The notes under the pieces: model-generated
Database searches by the model: none
Told to the model about the DNA's origin: nothing
The model's input: only the letters and a program-made list of their open reading frames with translations
Made by a program: the position numbers and the translations under genes
In this document: positions 33,101-44,702 of the stretch, in pieces
Position numbering within the stretch: the stretch's first letter is position 1
How the letters are laid out: every line of letters starts with the position of its first letter
Source: Prillingera fragicola
Lineage: Eukaryota; Basidiomycota; Tremellomycetes; Trichosporonales; Trichosporonaceae
Assembly: GCA_002335605.1 (NCBI GenBank)
Contig: BEDY01000007.1
Location: 62,001-126,000 of the forward strand
DNA length: 64,000 nt
Reading direction: 5' to 3'

Positions 33101-35213
33101 TTACACAGTGACCGAGACCTTTATCAAATCCCACAGCCCAGCGACCCTCGCCAACCCCGCGCCGTACGCAAACCTACACAGCCCAGTGAGAAACACCCAC
33201 GGCGCCTGGCCCGCGGGCAACGGAAAGTCTGTCGTCCGTCAGCCCCCCGTCCCGCGCTCCACGCAGCACTCACCGACAGGTCTCGGGATACTTGTCCTGA
33301 CGACACTAAACCAGCGATCCTCAATGACGGCCTTTGGCGCACACAGCGCGCGCACGCCCTCGGGGCCGGCAAACCTCCCGTGGCCGCTGGCCTTGACGCC
33401 GCCAAACGGCATGTCCTGGTTGAGGTAGAAGACGCCAAAGTCGTTGATCGAGACCATGCCGCACTGCAGCGCGTGGGCGACGCGCCGGCACTCGGCCCGT
33501 TTGGCGCCGTAGACGCTGCCGCCGAGGCCGAACCGGCTGTTCTTCAGCCAGGTCAGGGCCGAGTCGACATCGTCGTACGGCACAACAGTCATGACTGGCG
33601 CAAAGAGCTCCTCCCTTGCGAGGTCCATGTCCATGGACACATCGGCGATGAGCGTCGGGGCAAAGTAGGCCCCGTGGGGTCTGTGGGGGTGGGTGTATTG
33701 AGATCCGCCAGCAAGCACACGCGCGCCAGAAGCCTGGGCCGAGGCGATGAGGCGTTCAAGGCGGGCAATGGGGGCGTGGGAGATGAGCGAGCCGACGTCC
33801 ACGCCAGGGCGGAGGGACTGCACGCGCGGCAGCATGAGGTCGATAAAGGCTTGTTGCTGGGTGCGGGGCACGAGGTACAGTTCTATGCCGATGCAGTTTT
33901 GTCCTGCCGATTGGCTACTGCGTCAGCGACACCACCTTGGGCAGTACTCACAAAGCACCCCTCATCCATGTCGATGCAAAAAACTTCATATCCGCGTCCG
34001 GCAGGATGAATGCCGGGTCCTTTCCGCCCAGCTCGATGCACGTCGGCACCATGTTTTCGGCTGCAGCGACCGCGACCTTTTTGCCCACTACCTCGGACCC
34101 GATAAAGGTAACATGGCGGACCTTGGGGTTGCGCGTGAGCGTCTCGGCGACATCGGGGAGGCAAGTGACGAGCTGGACGAGGTCGGGGTTATGGCCGCAG
34201 GCGGCGAGAGCCTGGCGGACGCCGCCGATAAACCATTTCGACGACCAGGCGACCTGCTCGCTGCATTTCAGGACTACAGCGTTGCCCGAAAACAACGCGG
34301 CGAGGATGGGCGACAGGGCGTTGTGGAACGAGTAGTTCCATGAGACTAGGGCCAGGACGGTGCCGAGGGGTACGTAATGGACCTGCGGCGTTAGCCCTGC
34401 GTGCTTCAAGCGACATACCTTGGAGACCTTGTGGAGCAGCAATAGCGTGAGCTTGCGCGACTCGGGCGAAAGTGCCTCCTCGCCATTATCGATAAGCCAG
34501 TCGAGCTTGGCGAGCGTAGTGAGAATCTCGCCAAAGATGGCATCGACACCTGCTCGTTAGCCCTGCCCCGATGTGGGTACTCACGCGTCTTGCCCGTATC
34601 CCTGCACGCAACGGCGACAATCTCCTCGATATCCCTCAAGACCCACGCCTTGACACACCGCATGACCCGCCTACGCTCCTCCCAGCTCGTCGCCGCCCAC
34701 GCGGGCTGCGCAGCGTCCGCAAGCTCCACCTGCGCGGCCACGTCCGCCGCGGACGGCAGGGGGATGACGCCAATGAACGCGCCAGTGGACGGGTCGTAGG
34801 ATGTGATAAACTTGCTCGGGTTGGCGCCGAGGGGTAGCAGTGAAATGTCGCGGGTATGCGCAAACAGGTCTGGGTTGGGGATGATGCGTGAAGTCCACTC
34901 GGGGTGTGCTTCCTGCTTCGTCAGCTGCAGCAACGCAGCAGGGACGTACCTCGGGAACAGGCCAGGAGAACACGACAGCCTCCGGCGGCCAAACGGCGTT
35001 CCACACCCATCCCAGGGCCTTGGAGGCGTACCACGCCAGCACGGCGGCGAGAATGGCCTTTTTGGCCAGAGTGTCGGGCGGGTTGTAGATTTGTTTCCAG
35101 AACGCGGAGACGAGTTCTATAAACGTCATGTGGGATAGGGCTTGCCGCCAGGTGTGCAGGGTTTCCACGGCCGACACCAAGGCGGCGTCTAGTGGGGAGG
35201 TTGTGTTGGGCAT
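33101..35213 (-). CDS. Membrane-anchored aldehyde dehydrogenase, Msc7-like
   Basis: Six exons (35213-34950, 34912-34585, 34549-34419, 34382-33952, 33914-33274, 33228-33101) total 641 codons including the stop (640 residues). An N-terminal hydrophobic anchor (KKAILAAVLAWYASKALGWVW, about residues 50-70, trimmed) precedes the ALDH fold. CIELGGKDP carries the general-base Glu, and GQNCIG carries the catalytic Cys just after the fourth intron. The last exon, reached through a 45-nt intron, adds a hydrophobic end (APWVFLTGLCRFAYGAG, then VAGLWDLIK). This topology matches yeast Msc7-type ALDHs in the ER membrane. The substrate is unknown. Met 35261 is an alternative upstream start. A caller missing the final intron would end the protein wrongly in GTGG at about 33239. 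Confidence 0.88.
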
Positions 35214-35507
35214 CCTTGCCGACAAAGTGGGGTTGGGGAGTGGACGATGTAGAGATATCAATATGATGGGCAGCGAACATGAGCACGAGCGATATCAGGC
35301 ACGGTCGCGTGGGGGTTGACGCGTCCGCTCGGCCCGAGCAGCAGTGAGCAAGGCAGTGAGCATGAATGGCCAGTTGATCTGCTGCGAGCCTGTACACTCA
35401 TACTATGCATTGCTACGACTCTCTATCCATGCTCCGTGACTACCTACTACCAATCGGCCCCGTCAGAAGCACGCCAGTGTGCTGACCCGCTCTTGTGTCC
35501 AGCGCGC

Positions 35508-36405
35508 TTACTTGGCATCGGCGATGAGGGCGCTGAGCTTGGCAGCGTCCATGATCTCGGTGTCGACGAGGCGCGCAGTCTCCTTGCCCTGTGGGGAGTT
35601 AGCTGGTGCCTGCGGGGGGTGACAAGGCAGGCGTCTGGAGCTGGAACAGCGACTGAGAGAGTACTCACGTTCTCGAAGCGCACAATGGTGGGGACCGAGT
35701 TGACGTTGTACTTGGTACGCGCGGCGTTGTCCTTGGAGCGCCACCTGGGAGGTTAGCTGCCTGCGGGCTGCGTTGATCGCAGCGTAGTGCTGGCTGAGGT
35801 GACCTGGGTGCGTTGCTCTGTGCAGCAAGCCACACTGGACTGTGCTCAAGATGAGTTCTGCATGAACCCAGCCTGCCGTCCGCTGCATGGAGACGTATCT
35901 GGCAAGAGAAAATTCTCTAGGATACTTCAAAGATGCTCGACTAGGAGGGAAAACTCACTCAGCAATAGAACCGACCCAGACAATCACGCCGTCTACATCG
36001 TCAGCAACTACCCGCGCGTAGCAGCGTTGCAGAGCATCCTCCGAGCAGCCCCAGTAGCCTGGCAGCCTACGCAGCAGCATATCTAAACTCACGAGGACCA
36101 GACGCGTTAAAGGCGTCCTTAACAATGACCTCGACGTTGCGGCAGTCCTAACCCGTCAGCAATCACGAGCGCAGCAGCCTACTCACGGGGCACCACATAC
36201 GCCCATCGACGACGTCCGAGTAAAAGACACCAAAGGTGGTGCCGTTGGCCACCGCGGCGGCAGTGTTGGCGAGCCTGGAGTGTCAGTGGACGAGTCTTGT
36301 GAGCTTGCAGAGTGTAGATTGCCGGGCGAGCCGAGATTAGGCTGGCCTCGGGGGTATGGGCGCGTTGTTCGGGGATTGGACATACTTTGTCTCGGTGAGG
36401 GGCAT
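35508..36405 (-). CDS. Thioredoxin-like protein TXNDC17/TRP14 type (DUF953)
   Basis: Six small exons give 117 residues, starting MPLTETKLANTAAAVANGTT. The active site CPDC (Cys35, Cys38) lies in GRMWCPDCRNVEV and is split by an intron between Pro36 and Asp37. Later VNSVPTIVRFEN contains the thioredoxin cis-Pro. Length and the WCPDC motif identify the TXNDC17/TRP14 (DUF953) family, cytosolic oxidoreductases reduced by thioredoxin reductase and active on cystine or small disulfides. The fourth intron is long (about 190 nt). A (TCCCCTCAC)4 pyrimidine repeat starts about 16 nt upstream of the ATG. Confidence 0.9.
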
Positions 36406-36420
36406 GATCTCGGAGCTTGC

Positions 36421-36464
36421 GGGGGGAGTGAGGGGAGTGAGGGGAGTGAGGGGAGTGGAGTGGA
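36421..36464. repeat. Tandem GGGGAGTGA repeat (4 units)
   Basis: Four 9-nt units at 36423-36458, read as a pyrimidine tract on the transcribed sense of the minus-strand TRP14-like gene, immediately upstream of its start codon. Confidence 0.9.
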
Positions 36465-36635
36465 CGGTGAGAGTGCAAGAGGAGGAGAATGGATGTTGTT
36501 GATGAACGACTAGTACTATGTGGTCATGTGATCAACGAGCATGATGACGTAATACACTCGAACTGCTCCTCCTCTTGCCCTCCTGTCCTCTTTGCGCTCT
36601 TGTTCTTGATGCATACTTGTTGCACTTGCCCGAAC

Positions 36636-36669
36636 AACAGCAACAGCACCAGCAGCAGCAGCAGCAGCC
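36636..36669. repeat. CAG/CAA trinucleotide tract
   Basis: A run of CAG and CAA triplets interrupted by ACC, within the divergent intergenic region. Confidence 0.85.
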
Positions 36670-37350
36670 CAGGGGAGCACATACCCCGAAGCTTCTTCGG
36701 ACATGTGTTGCATACCACGCGGCCCCCGACTCTCGTAACACTTGCATCCACCAGGGCAGGAAAGAATGCACCACATGGGCACAGCTGGCTGCTCGTGCCA
36801 TCCCCGCACTCGTATATCCTGCTCCCCATTCCTGCCCGTGGAGTAGAGCGCGGGGTAGGTCCACATGCCCGGTACTACCGCTGTCCCGGTTTACAACGGT
36901 GGCGCTTCGGTTATCGTGCCTTTGTCAACAACCTCGTTCTGCGCCACCCACCTCTCTCGGCCACATCTACTCTTAGTCGATGTCCCTAACCCACGCCTGC
37001 AAAGGCAGCTCCTCGCTCATCGCGTGCCTCCCCAGCCCGAGTAGACTAGTAGCCGTCCGGGGAATCCGGGCTCACCACAACGGAGTACCCGGGTGTCACT
37101 AGTCGCCACGCCGCTTTGACAGTGTGGTCGATCATACAGTTCGGGCTCCACTCGGCCATGAGCGGCGGCGTCAGGTGTCACGGTCATGGCGTCGACGAGA
37201 TGTGGGCTCTTTAACTAGCATGTGTCTTGGTTTCTCGTTGCTTCTCTTGTTGTTTCTGTCCCATTCGTTCGAGCACACCCATCGTTCAACTGCGAATTAC
37301 GCTCTAAACGACCACCAACGCCTCAGCCTGTCGGCACGCACCTCCTCGCC

Positions 37351-39936
37351 ATGTCCATCTTCATCGACAGGCCGCCCCCCGACCTGGAGCAGTACGAGGG
37401 CCAGGATCTCGTCAATGACAGCTACTACGCCGACCCCAACGATGATTGTAAGTCGCTTCTTCTGCTGTAATCCATCCAGGCGGTAAAGACATGAAGACGG
37501 TTGCGGCGCTTAGTGCTGCTAGTCTCAGCACTAGCCACAAGCATGCGCAGGCCGTCGACGACTCCAGCAGCGGCGTCGTCTACGCGAAGCTGCACGCACC
37601 GCGCCAACGGTCAATGCGTATATGCCAAGACGACGACTCTGCGGTACCTCTCCATATAGCCAGTTACGAAAACGGGCCAAGAACGCGTGCCTGGCCTGTG
37701 CCGATTTCTGTCCACGGCCAGCAGCTCACTGAACTCTGTGGCGCCACCTCGCTGGTCGGGGGCCACCACGCACGCCGTCTTGGCTGTTGGCGGTGGTGGC
37801 GAGCGTGCAACTTGGTGTGCAGTGGTGTGCAACTTGGCGTGCAGTGGTGTGCTGGGAGAGAGCGTGGAGTTGTCGACGCTGCGCATCTCTCAACAAGCTA
37901 TATCCGCACTCCCAACGGACCAGCGGACCAGCGTCGTGCTCTTCGCTTGTGCTTCATTGTTGCGTGACAGGTCCACTCTTCGCACTCCCCTCCAACATTA
38001 AAAACCGCCGCTAACCCGCAGTGACTCTCAACGCCCAACCCATCGAAGTGTACCAGCACTATGCGCGCCTGGAACGCGCCCGCGAGGCAGCCGACACGCG
38101 CCCCGTCCCCGATTCGCCGTGGGGGGTGACCTGGAAGAAGCTGCGCGGGAAGCGCAGCGAGATTGTGTGGGCCAACGAGGTCGTGCAGGCGTACCAGGAG
38201 GAGAAGGCTGCGAGGAAGCGCGGGCGGGGTGCGCGGGTTGGTGCTGTGTTGCGGAAACGGAGGTCTGAGGGGGAGGAGGATAAGAAGAATCCCACGGCTG
38301 ATGTGGGGGTTTATCCTGTCACGACCAATGGGGAGGACGACGAAAAGCCGCCTCTGGATGACACGCCCGTCTTGACGGCCGCGGAGCAGACGACAGCGTA
38401 TCGCCTCCTCCGGGTCGCGTCCTGGCAGGTCGTCTTCTTTCTGATCACAACCGACGTGCTGGGATGGTACACTGCGCCGATGGCGTTTGCGCAGCTCGGC
38501 TACGCTCCCGGCGTGATGATTTACACGTCGTTTTACATTCTCGCATTCTGTTCTGGCCAGATCCTGTGGAGAATGTACCTCAACCTCGACTCGGAGCGGT
38601 ATCCCGTCCGGTGCTATGCTGATCTCGGCGAGAGGACGTATGGCCGGTGGGTCAAGCATGCGTTCAACGTGCTGCAGAGTATTCAGCTTCTCGTGAGTTC
38701 AACCGCGCCATGCTATATGCTAAAGCCCAGTTCAACGTCGCAATGATGCTCATCATGGACGGCCAAGCCCTCGCGCAGATTATCGATTTCAAATTCTGCT
38801 ACATGGCCCTAACCGCGCTCTTCACCGTAGTGTGCATGTTCCCAGCCCAGGTCCGCACCCTCCGCGGTCTCTCGAGCTTTACAAACCTAAACCTCATCGT
38901 CAACATCATCGTCATGGTCCTCACCCTCATCGGCACGGGGATGTACGACCCCGTTCCCGCTCAGTCGGGCCACGAGGACCTCTCCGAGCCCATCATCCGC
39001 TCAGCGTGGGTGCCGGGGTATACCAAAGGGTGGTACCAGCAGATTGTGGGCGTGCAGCTCGCCGTGTTTGCATACGGCGGCGCCATGATGTTTACAGAGT
39101 TTATGGCCGAGATGCGCAAGCCGCGGGATTTCTGGAAGGCAGCGTTGGCGGCGCAGGGGCTGTGCTGGGCTTTCTACATGCTCTTCGGTCTCATCATCTA
39201 CTCGATGTACGTTGCTTTGGATCTACCAGCGCTAACCCACAGGCAGGGACAGTACACGGCCATCCTCCCAACGGTCAACATTGCCTCGACCCTCTTCCAG
39301 GGCCTGACCAATATCCTGGGCCTGATCTGCATCTGCATCATCGCGGTGCTCTACGCCAACATCGGCTGCAAGGTATTCTACCGCAACGTCGTGCGCGGAT
39401 ACTTCAAGGCGCCGAGCCTCACCGACGCAAAGAGCAGGCTATGGTGGAGTGGCACAGTGTAAGTCCTCCAACTCGTCGGCAGCTGACACCCAGGTGCACC
39501 TATTTCGCCCTCGCATGGGTCATCGGCTCTGCGATCCCAAACATCACCGACCTGAACACAGTCGTCGGCGCCGCCTGCATCATGCAGTTTACATTCACCT
39601 TCCCGCCCCTCCTCCTCCTAGGCCACTGGGTCCAGGCCGACGCCCTCGCCGGCGAGCCCACCTGGGTGCCCGGCATGGAGCCCGGGTCCACCCGCGCCGA
39701 TTCGTGGCGGGACGCAAGCAGGTGGAAGCGCGGTTTCAGGCCGTGGTGGGGCGCAAAGGTGTATCTCGTACGTTGTGGCTTGTGGGAGGAGCTGACAAGG
39801 GCAGCTTCTGCACGTCATGGCTGCGCTGTGCCTCGCGGCGTTGGGGATCTACTCGGGGGTTATCAGTGCCGAGGAGAGCTTTGCTAGTGGGTTCACGACG
39901 AGTTTCTCGTGTCGCGCGCCAGGGCAGCCTCTCTAG
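37351..39936 (+). CDS. AAAP-family amino-acid transporter
   Basis: The start at 37351 gives MSIFIDRPPPDLEQYEGQDL in a short first exon that ends at 37450. After a long intron (37451-38021, about 570 nt, rejoining as DPNDDLTLNAQPIEV) come five exons. A long charged N-terminal tail precedes about ten or eleven membrane segments, starting WQVVFFLITTDVLGWYTAPMAF. QTYAILPTVN-type and ANIGCKVFYRNVV blocks follow. This is the Aa_trans (PF01490) family of fungal neutral amino-acid permeases of plasma membrane or vacuole. The joins at 38694, 39209, 39460 and 39768 all keep frame. It resembles the second AAAP gene at 54999 only in family. Confidence 0.86.
37451..38021 (+). other. Long first intron of AAAP transporter with direct repeat
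   Basis: The intron is about ten times longer than most in the window. It contains a 158-codon open frame (37491-37967) without motifs, and an imperfect 23-nt direct repeat (GCAACTTGGTGTGCAGTGGT and its copy) at about 37807-37852. Confidence 0.6.
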
Positions 39937-40378
39937 GTGTCTCCATAGGTGGAGGTTGGAAGTTAGGAGGGGCAATGGACATAATGTAAGGTGGCCAGCG
40001 GGCTGCAGAGATTGTATAGTGGGTTATGATGATGTGATTTATGCAGATGCAGACAGGGATGAAGGTGTGTGGCAGAATTTGTCCCTATTTTTAACAATTT
40101 CACTCATCACTCCTTCCGTCAAGCCATCCATGAACACGCACATGTACACACTCGCACCTCCCTTTCATGCATGACAGTGTACAGAATAAGCACGTACAGC
40201 CGACCAAGCACCGTGCATGCAAGCACCCCTCCACCGAAATCCGCACCGACCTCCACCGCCACCAAAGCCCCAGTCCAGGGCTTACCGTTCGCACCTTCCT
40301 CGCACCCTCGCCATCCAACCACCTCTCCTCGCCATGCATAAAAAGCCCACCCCCAGCGCCGTGGGGTGCAAAAGAAGA
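39937..40378. other. Intergenic, no gene seen
   Basis: This is the 3' region of the AAAP gene and downstream flank of the minus-strand tRNA-Thr. An A4 run at 40370-40373 is the tRNA's Pol III terminator. Confidence 0.5.
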
Positions 40379-40478
40379 TGCCTTCTACCCGAATCGAACG
40401 AGTGACCCTGTCATTACACTGTAAATCACAGAAGGGGATACTACTAGTGACAAATTCTAACCACTGAACTAAGAAGGC
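40379..40478 (-). tRNA. tRNA-Thr(AGU) with 27-nt intron
   Basis: Minus strand: acceptor GCCTTCT/AGAAGGC with discriminator A, D arm GTTCAGTGGTTAGAAT, anticodon stem TGTCA/TGACA, loop C-T-AGT-A then a 27-nt intron after position 37, and T arm ACTCG/CGGGT with GTTCGATTC-type B box. The mature length is 73 nt. A T4 run follows within seven bases. Confidence 0.93.
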
Positions 40479-40635
40479 TTGTTGTTTGTCGTGTGGGTGG
40501 CACGGTGTTGAGTGCGGAGCGTGGGTCAGCTGGAGCGATGTCATCTGTCATCTGCCTTCAAGATGTGGTTGCTTCCTACCTTGTTCTGGACACTAACGGC
40601 ATCGCAGCCCCAGAGCAACCAGCCAAGACGGTACA

Positions 40636-40701
40636 GGCAGTGCAAGGGAGTCGAACCCTTTCTTCGTCTTTCGACGCGTGATACCATTTCACTAGCAATG
40701 C
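40636..40701 (-). pseudogene. Truncated tRNA-like element
   Basis: On the minus strand a D arm (GTGAAATGGTATCAC) and a perfect T arm (AAGGG/CCCTT around TTCGACT) lie between 7-nt ends GCATTGC and GCACTGC, which pair with one mismatch. The total is only 66 nt. The anticodon region folds as CGTC-GAAA-GACG, too short for a 5-bp stem with 7-nt loop, so no anticodon can be read. No T-run follows within 35 nt. This looks like a decayed tRNA, possibly Gly-like by its ends, 157 nt from the tRNA-Thr gene. Confidence 0.6.
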
Positions 40702-43049
40702 GCGAGATCTTGGATGATGCTTGCGAGGGGTGGGGATTGTAATACTCGCTGCAACTGGGGACTGGGATAGTGCCGAGATCATCGAAAGCTGACCGCGACT
40801 GGAAGAAGCCCTATGAAAGCGCCCGTGAGGACGTAAGTGTTTGGTGGTGCTTATGATTCGGCTTCATGGTACATGGCAATGTTGAACACGTTGATCAAGG
40901 ACCATCCATTGCAGCCTACCGGAGCTTGATGGTACTGGTAGACGCTCGCGCAGGTTGTTGCCAGGGGGTCGCACTCATTGGATGCATGGGTCGTGCAGCA
41001 GTGGATCTCACTTGCGAGAACGCCATCGCCCGACGTACCGGCTGGCGAGGTAGCGAGCCAGATGATATTTACGGACCCAGGGGTATCACGGAATTGAATC
41101 AATTGACTTGCTGGTTGATCTTGACGACCCCTACACTCCTCCGCTAGATGTGGTAGCATATTACGAGGAGCTTTTGTGCGGCCGGTCTTGCCGCTGGTAC
41201 CACGTCGCCATGGCGTACTAGGTCAAGCCGTGTCATCCTAAAGGTGTACGCCTGAGGCCCTCCTTTGACATGTATATTACCCGACCTTGGGTTTGATATG
41301 CTCAGCGATCGAAGATATCACCACACATGCGTGGCTGGATGCCAAACACAGGGCGAGGTTCAAGTTCAGCCAACAAGTGACAGCGGAGGAGCGACCTGTT
41401 GCAGAGTGGGCAATGGAGCGTGTTGTGGAGACAGTGGCATACGCCTCTGACATGGAAGACCCACTACGCACTATTCTGCAATGGCTTGCGGCATTGGCCC
41501 GCGACCAGGTGCTATTGTGGATGCAGAGCTCATGAGTCGGGCATCAGGCTAGTCGATAATGGTAGAGCCTGGCGACTCCCACAGCCATTCCTATGATTGA
41601 CCGTTGTGAGGGTGTCGGGTGTCGAGCTCAAGTTGCTGCAGGTGTCGGGCGGCCATCCAAATGACCACTGATAACCTACACGCCCGCCTTGGGGCCGACT
41701 ACGACGGCCGCACAACCACATGCAGACCGAGCCGGACACGGCACCGAGGCAACCGCGGTGCATACATAGTGAGAGTTGCCCGCATGGCACACATCAGCGG
41801 GACTCGCCCGAGGACATCAACGCAGTGTATCTCGGCTCCCAAAGTCTTCACCGCGCTTCTGAGAGCGCGCGACTGGCCGACCCATCGCGCTGCCTGCAAA
41901 GCTCCAATCCTGCGAGCCGCGCTTCAGGTGCCATCGCACCCCGCAAACACTGGCAGGTATGCCGAGTGGTGACACTCTGTACACCATCGAAAGCCAAGGG
42001 CTGCCAGGTCACTCGGCACCGCACACCGGGTACGACCTCTGTGGCAGGCCCTGCTGGTCGGATTTCATAGGCCCGTACGCGGCAACAGCAGTCAACTGGG
42101 CAATGTGCGCTGCACACAAACTGTTTGACGGAGGCTTCGCCCAAGCCCCCGCCATGTCGATCCGCCGCAACTCCAACAAAGCTCAGATGGTGATGTCGTC
42201 GTGTGTCATGCTGCCTTTACATTCCTGCCGGGGTGCCACGATATGATTACCCAGATTCACTCTCCCGTCGAATAGTGAGAAGGCCAAAGCCGACAGGTGT
42301 TATAATCCTGTCTGTTACTCTGGACAATACCCGTCCTTGAGCGGACTCCCGCAAGCCACCCATCTGAATCTGGTTGAGTGCTCGTGGCCAGGCAGGGTGG
42401 CCGAGGGACCAATATCTGCAATCCACCGGGCAGTAGATAGGGGCATGCTAGTCGAATCGAAAGATTGTACTGCCAGGCTCGTGGCTGAGCCCCAGACATT
42501 CCAGCAGCCACATTGATCTCTGGCTTGGCCAGGAGGACCCGAGGACCGCCGAGTGGCGAGAATCGCCGATAGATGGAGAACGTCTCTCGTCCCGATATCG
42601 GCCAGTTCCCCTGGGCTGCCCGGATGTCGAGTGCGGGAGTTGGCCTCGACAAGCATCGATATACACTCCCCCAAGACTGTCGCCTGATGACTGACGACAT
42701 CCGGACAACGTCACACGTGGTGGTGGACGAGTGAATCGAGTGGACGCCGCTGGTGGATACGCAGGATGGAGTGGCGACAGTGGCGGATGAGGGGAGTGGA
42801 GAAAGACAGTTTTGCGAGCGGGGGTGGGTTCTTATGCTGCTGCCAGACCATGCCAGAGAGGGTGGAGCTGAGGTCGTACGAGGGTTCTTTGCTTCCTTGC
42901 TTCGGGACAATGATCCGTGTCGGCGGTGGAGTGTGAGAGAAAGATCCTCCTCGTCTGAGTGGGACGAACCTCTCCGCGTAGCTTGGGGGTCAGCAACAAC
43001 ACCTCAGTCAGCCTGGTCAGTCGACGCGCTACACGACACATCTGCATAT
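40702..43049. other. Gene-poor 2.3-kb stretch
   Basis: Both strands have only short or compositionally chance frames (for example 40851-41159 minus, 41287-41535 plus, 42257-42910 minus at 217 codons). None shows a family motif or a convincing splice series, and the third-position GC bias seen in real genes is weak. It may be relic sequence or hold a non-coding RNA. No transposon motif was recognised. Confidence 0.5.
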
Positions 43050-44178
43050 CTACGAGATACTCAACACCCACACATCCCCGAGCACCCACCCCTCTGGCCC
43101 CTCCCCGCCGCCGAGCACGACACCCCCCGGGCCTCCATCGCTCCCAAACCACCCCCTCCCCCCCGGCCCCCCCTCGACCTCGACACAGCTCCACCCCTCC
43201 ATCTCGGGATCATAAACCCAGATATCACTCACAGCCCCCTCCTCGCCCTCCCCGCGCGCAACCCCGTCGACAAGACACAGCAACGGCCCCTCCGGCCCGG
43301 CAATAGCATGGAACCCCGCCCCAGCCCGCGCCGCAGGCCGCTCGCCCCCCATCCCGTCGGCCGTCCCAAACACGCTCGTCGCCCACCCCCGCCGCTCGTT
43401 GAGGTGCAGCCGGTCCACCGCCCCGCCCACGTCGCGCGCCCCGTCGTGGCCCCCGTACCGCCACACATGCGCGTTGATGTACGTCAGCGCGCTGCCCGTG
43501 CGCGCGGGCTTGGGGCCGGGCGGCAGCGGCGTCCACCTGTTGGACTCCGGGGTGAAGAGCCAGGTGTCGTCGAGGAGGGCCGTGGACGTCGTGCCAGAGT
43601 GGACCACTATGCCGTCGGGCGTCGGGACGGCGGCGTGCCCCGAGCGCGCGGGTGGGTAGGGCGTGGGCGGGGTGAGGGTCGTCCAGGTGCTGGTCGTCGT
43701 GTCGAAGGCGTGGACCGCGCCGGACTCTTCTAGCGGGGTCTTGGCGGCGTCGGCCTGGGGTTAGCACGGACGAGGGGGGGGACTCACGCCGCCAAAGATG
43801 TACACGACGTCGCCGATGGATACGCCTATGTGGCCTGCCCGCGCGGCTGGCGCGCCGTCGGCGGTGATGGCCTCGCTCGCGCCTGTGGCTAGGTTGACGG
43901 CGTGCATTGCGTTGTCGGCTGGTGTGTCTGGTGCTGATATGCTGGGGCGTTAGACGTGCAGGGGATGAAGGTCACTGCTGAGTGACGAGCACGGCATGCT
44001 GGTGCCGCCATGTCCAACTGCATCCTATGATCCCTCTCGAGTGATCTCGAGCTCGCGCTCGCTCGCAGCTCGCTCGCACTCACCCTCCAAAGATATAAGC
44101 CACCTCCCCAACGACGGCCAGACTATGCCTCGCGCGCGGCAGGGCCGGACAGGGGACTTTGGACCAGGCGAGGGACAT
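43050..44178 (-). CDS. Kelch-repeat beta-propeller protein
   Basis: Three exons (44178 to about 44085, a middle exon, and 43050 at the 3' end) encode a protein of about 310 residues starting MSLAWSKVPCPALPRARHSL. Repeated kelch blades are visible: VGEVAYIFGG, IGDVVYIFGG and HVWRYGGHDG, each ending in a GG pair and preceded by R-H/G-H segments (RARHSL, ARAGHIG, ARSGHA). The joins restore IFGGISAPD and IFGGADAAK. Fungal proteins of this kind act as protein-protein interaction scaffolds, and the partner is unknown. Near the C-terminus the sequence is Gly-rich (GGPGGRGWFGSDGGPGG). The long plus-strand frame opposite it is an antisense shadow. Confidence 0.85.
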
Positions 44179-44702
44179 GGTGTGTGTTCTTGGTGCTGTC
44201 GTTCAGTCGAGTAGTGAGTAAGTGCAACGGACGACGAGACCCGAATGGTCGTTGTGGTGCTTTGGGTCTACGTAAGTCAATGTTCATGTTCAACCTCCAC
44301 ATCGTCGAGTGGGCAGTGGGCTTGGCCAAACTTCCGGAACGCATGCTTCTGCAGCTCCCCCTCGCTCATGCTTCTCGTCTGCAGTATATCTACTCTCGCC
44401 ACTCCTCTTCGTCATTGTTCACTGCTCACAGACACTGCTAACAGACACGGGAGAGTGGCGGCGCCGTTGCCATCTTGGCCGCAGGTCGTGTACCGAGTTG
44501 GCTCAGGCACCCCGCCGACAATCACCGTCGCCCCACAGCTGACCACAACTCCACTGGCCAGTCAATGAACACCATCCACCAGGCAGCCAGAAGGCGAACA
44601 GCACAGAATACTCCATGCATGGTGTCGGACACCTGACAATCCCAATCTATCCACACTATCCACGTACAACCCCTCAATCCCAGCTCTATCGTCTACGTCA
44701 AC
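44179..44702. other. Intergenic between kelch and IDO genes
   Basis: Contains the 5' region of the kelch gene and the 3' region of IDO, both on the minus strand. No gene seen. Confidence 0.5.

Larger units (their letters stand above)
36406..37350. promoter_or_regulatory. Divergent intergenic region, TRP14-like / amino-acid transporter
   Basis: 945 nt. Holds the GGGGAGTGA repeat next to TRP14 and a CAG-rich tract. The plus frame 36489-36989 (166 aa) is driven by these repeats and has no domain, so I do not call it a gene. Confidence 0.5.

Noticed and set aside
36489..36989. 166-codon plus-strand frame
   Set aside because: Built largely from CAG/CAA and other simple sequence; no domain.
37491..37967. 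158-codon frame inside the AAAP intron
   Set aside because: Lies between good splice sites of a conserved transporter and has no motif. Kept only as an intron observation.
42257..42910. 217-codon minus-strand frame in the gene-poor stretch
   Set aside because: No recognisable motif, no splice partners, and weak codon bias. Could be revisited with RNA data.
42753..43733. 326-codon plus-strand frame
   Set aside because: Mostly antisense to the kelch gene; Pro/Arg-rich with no domain.
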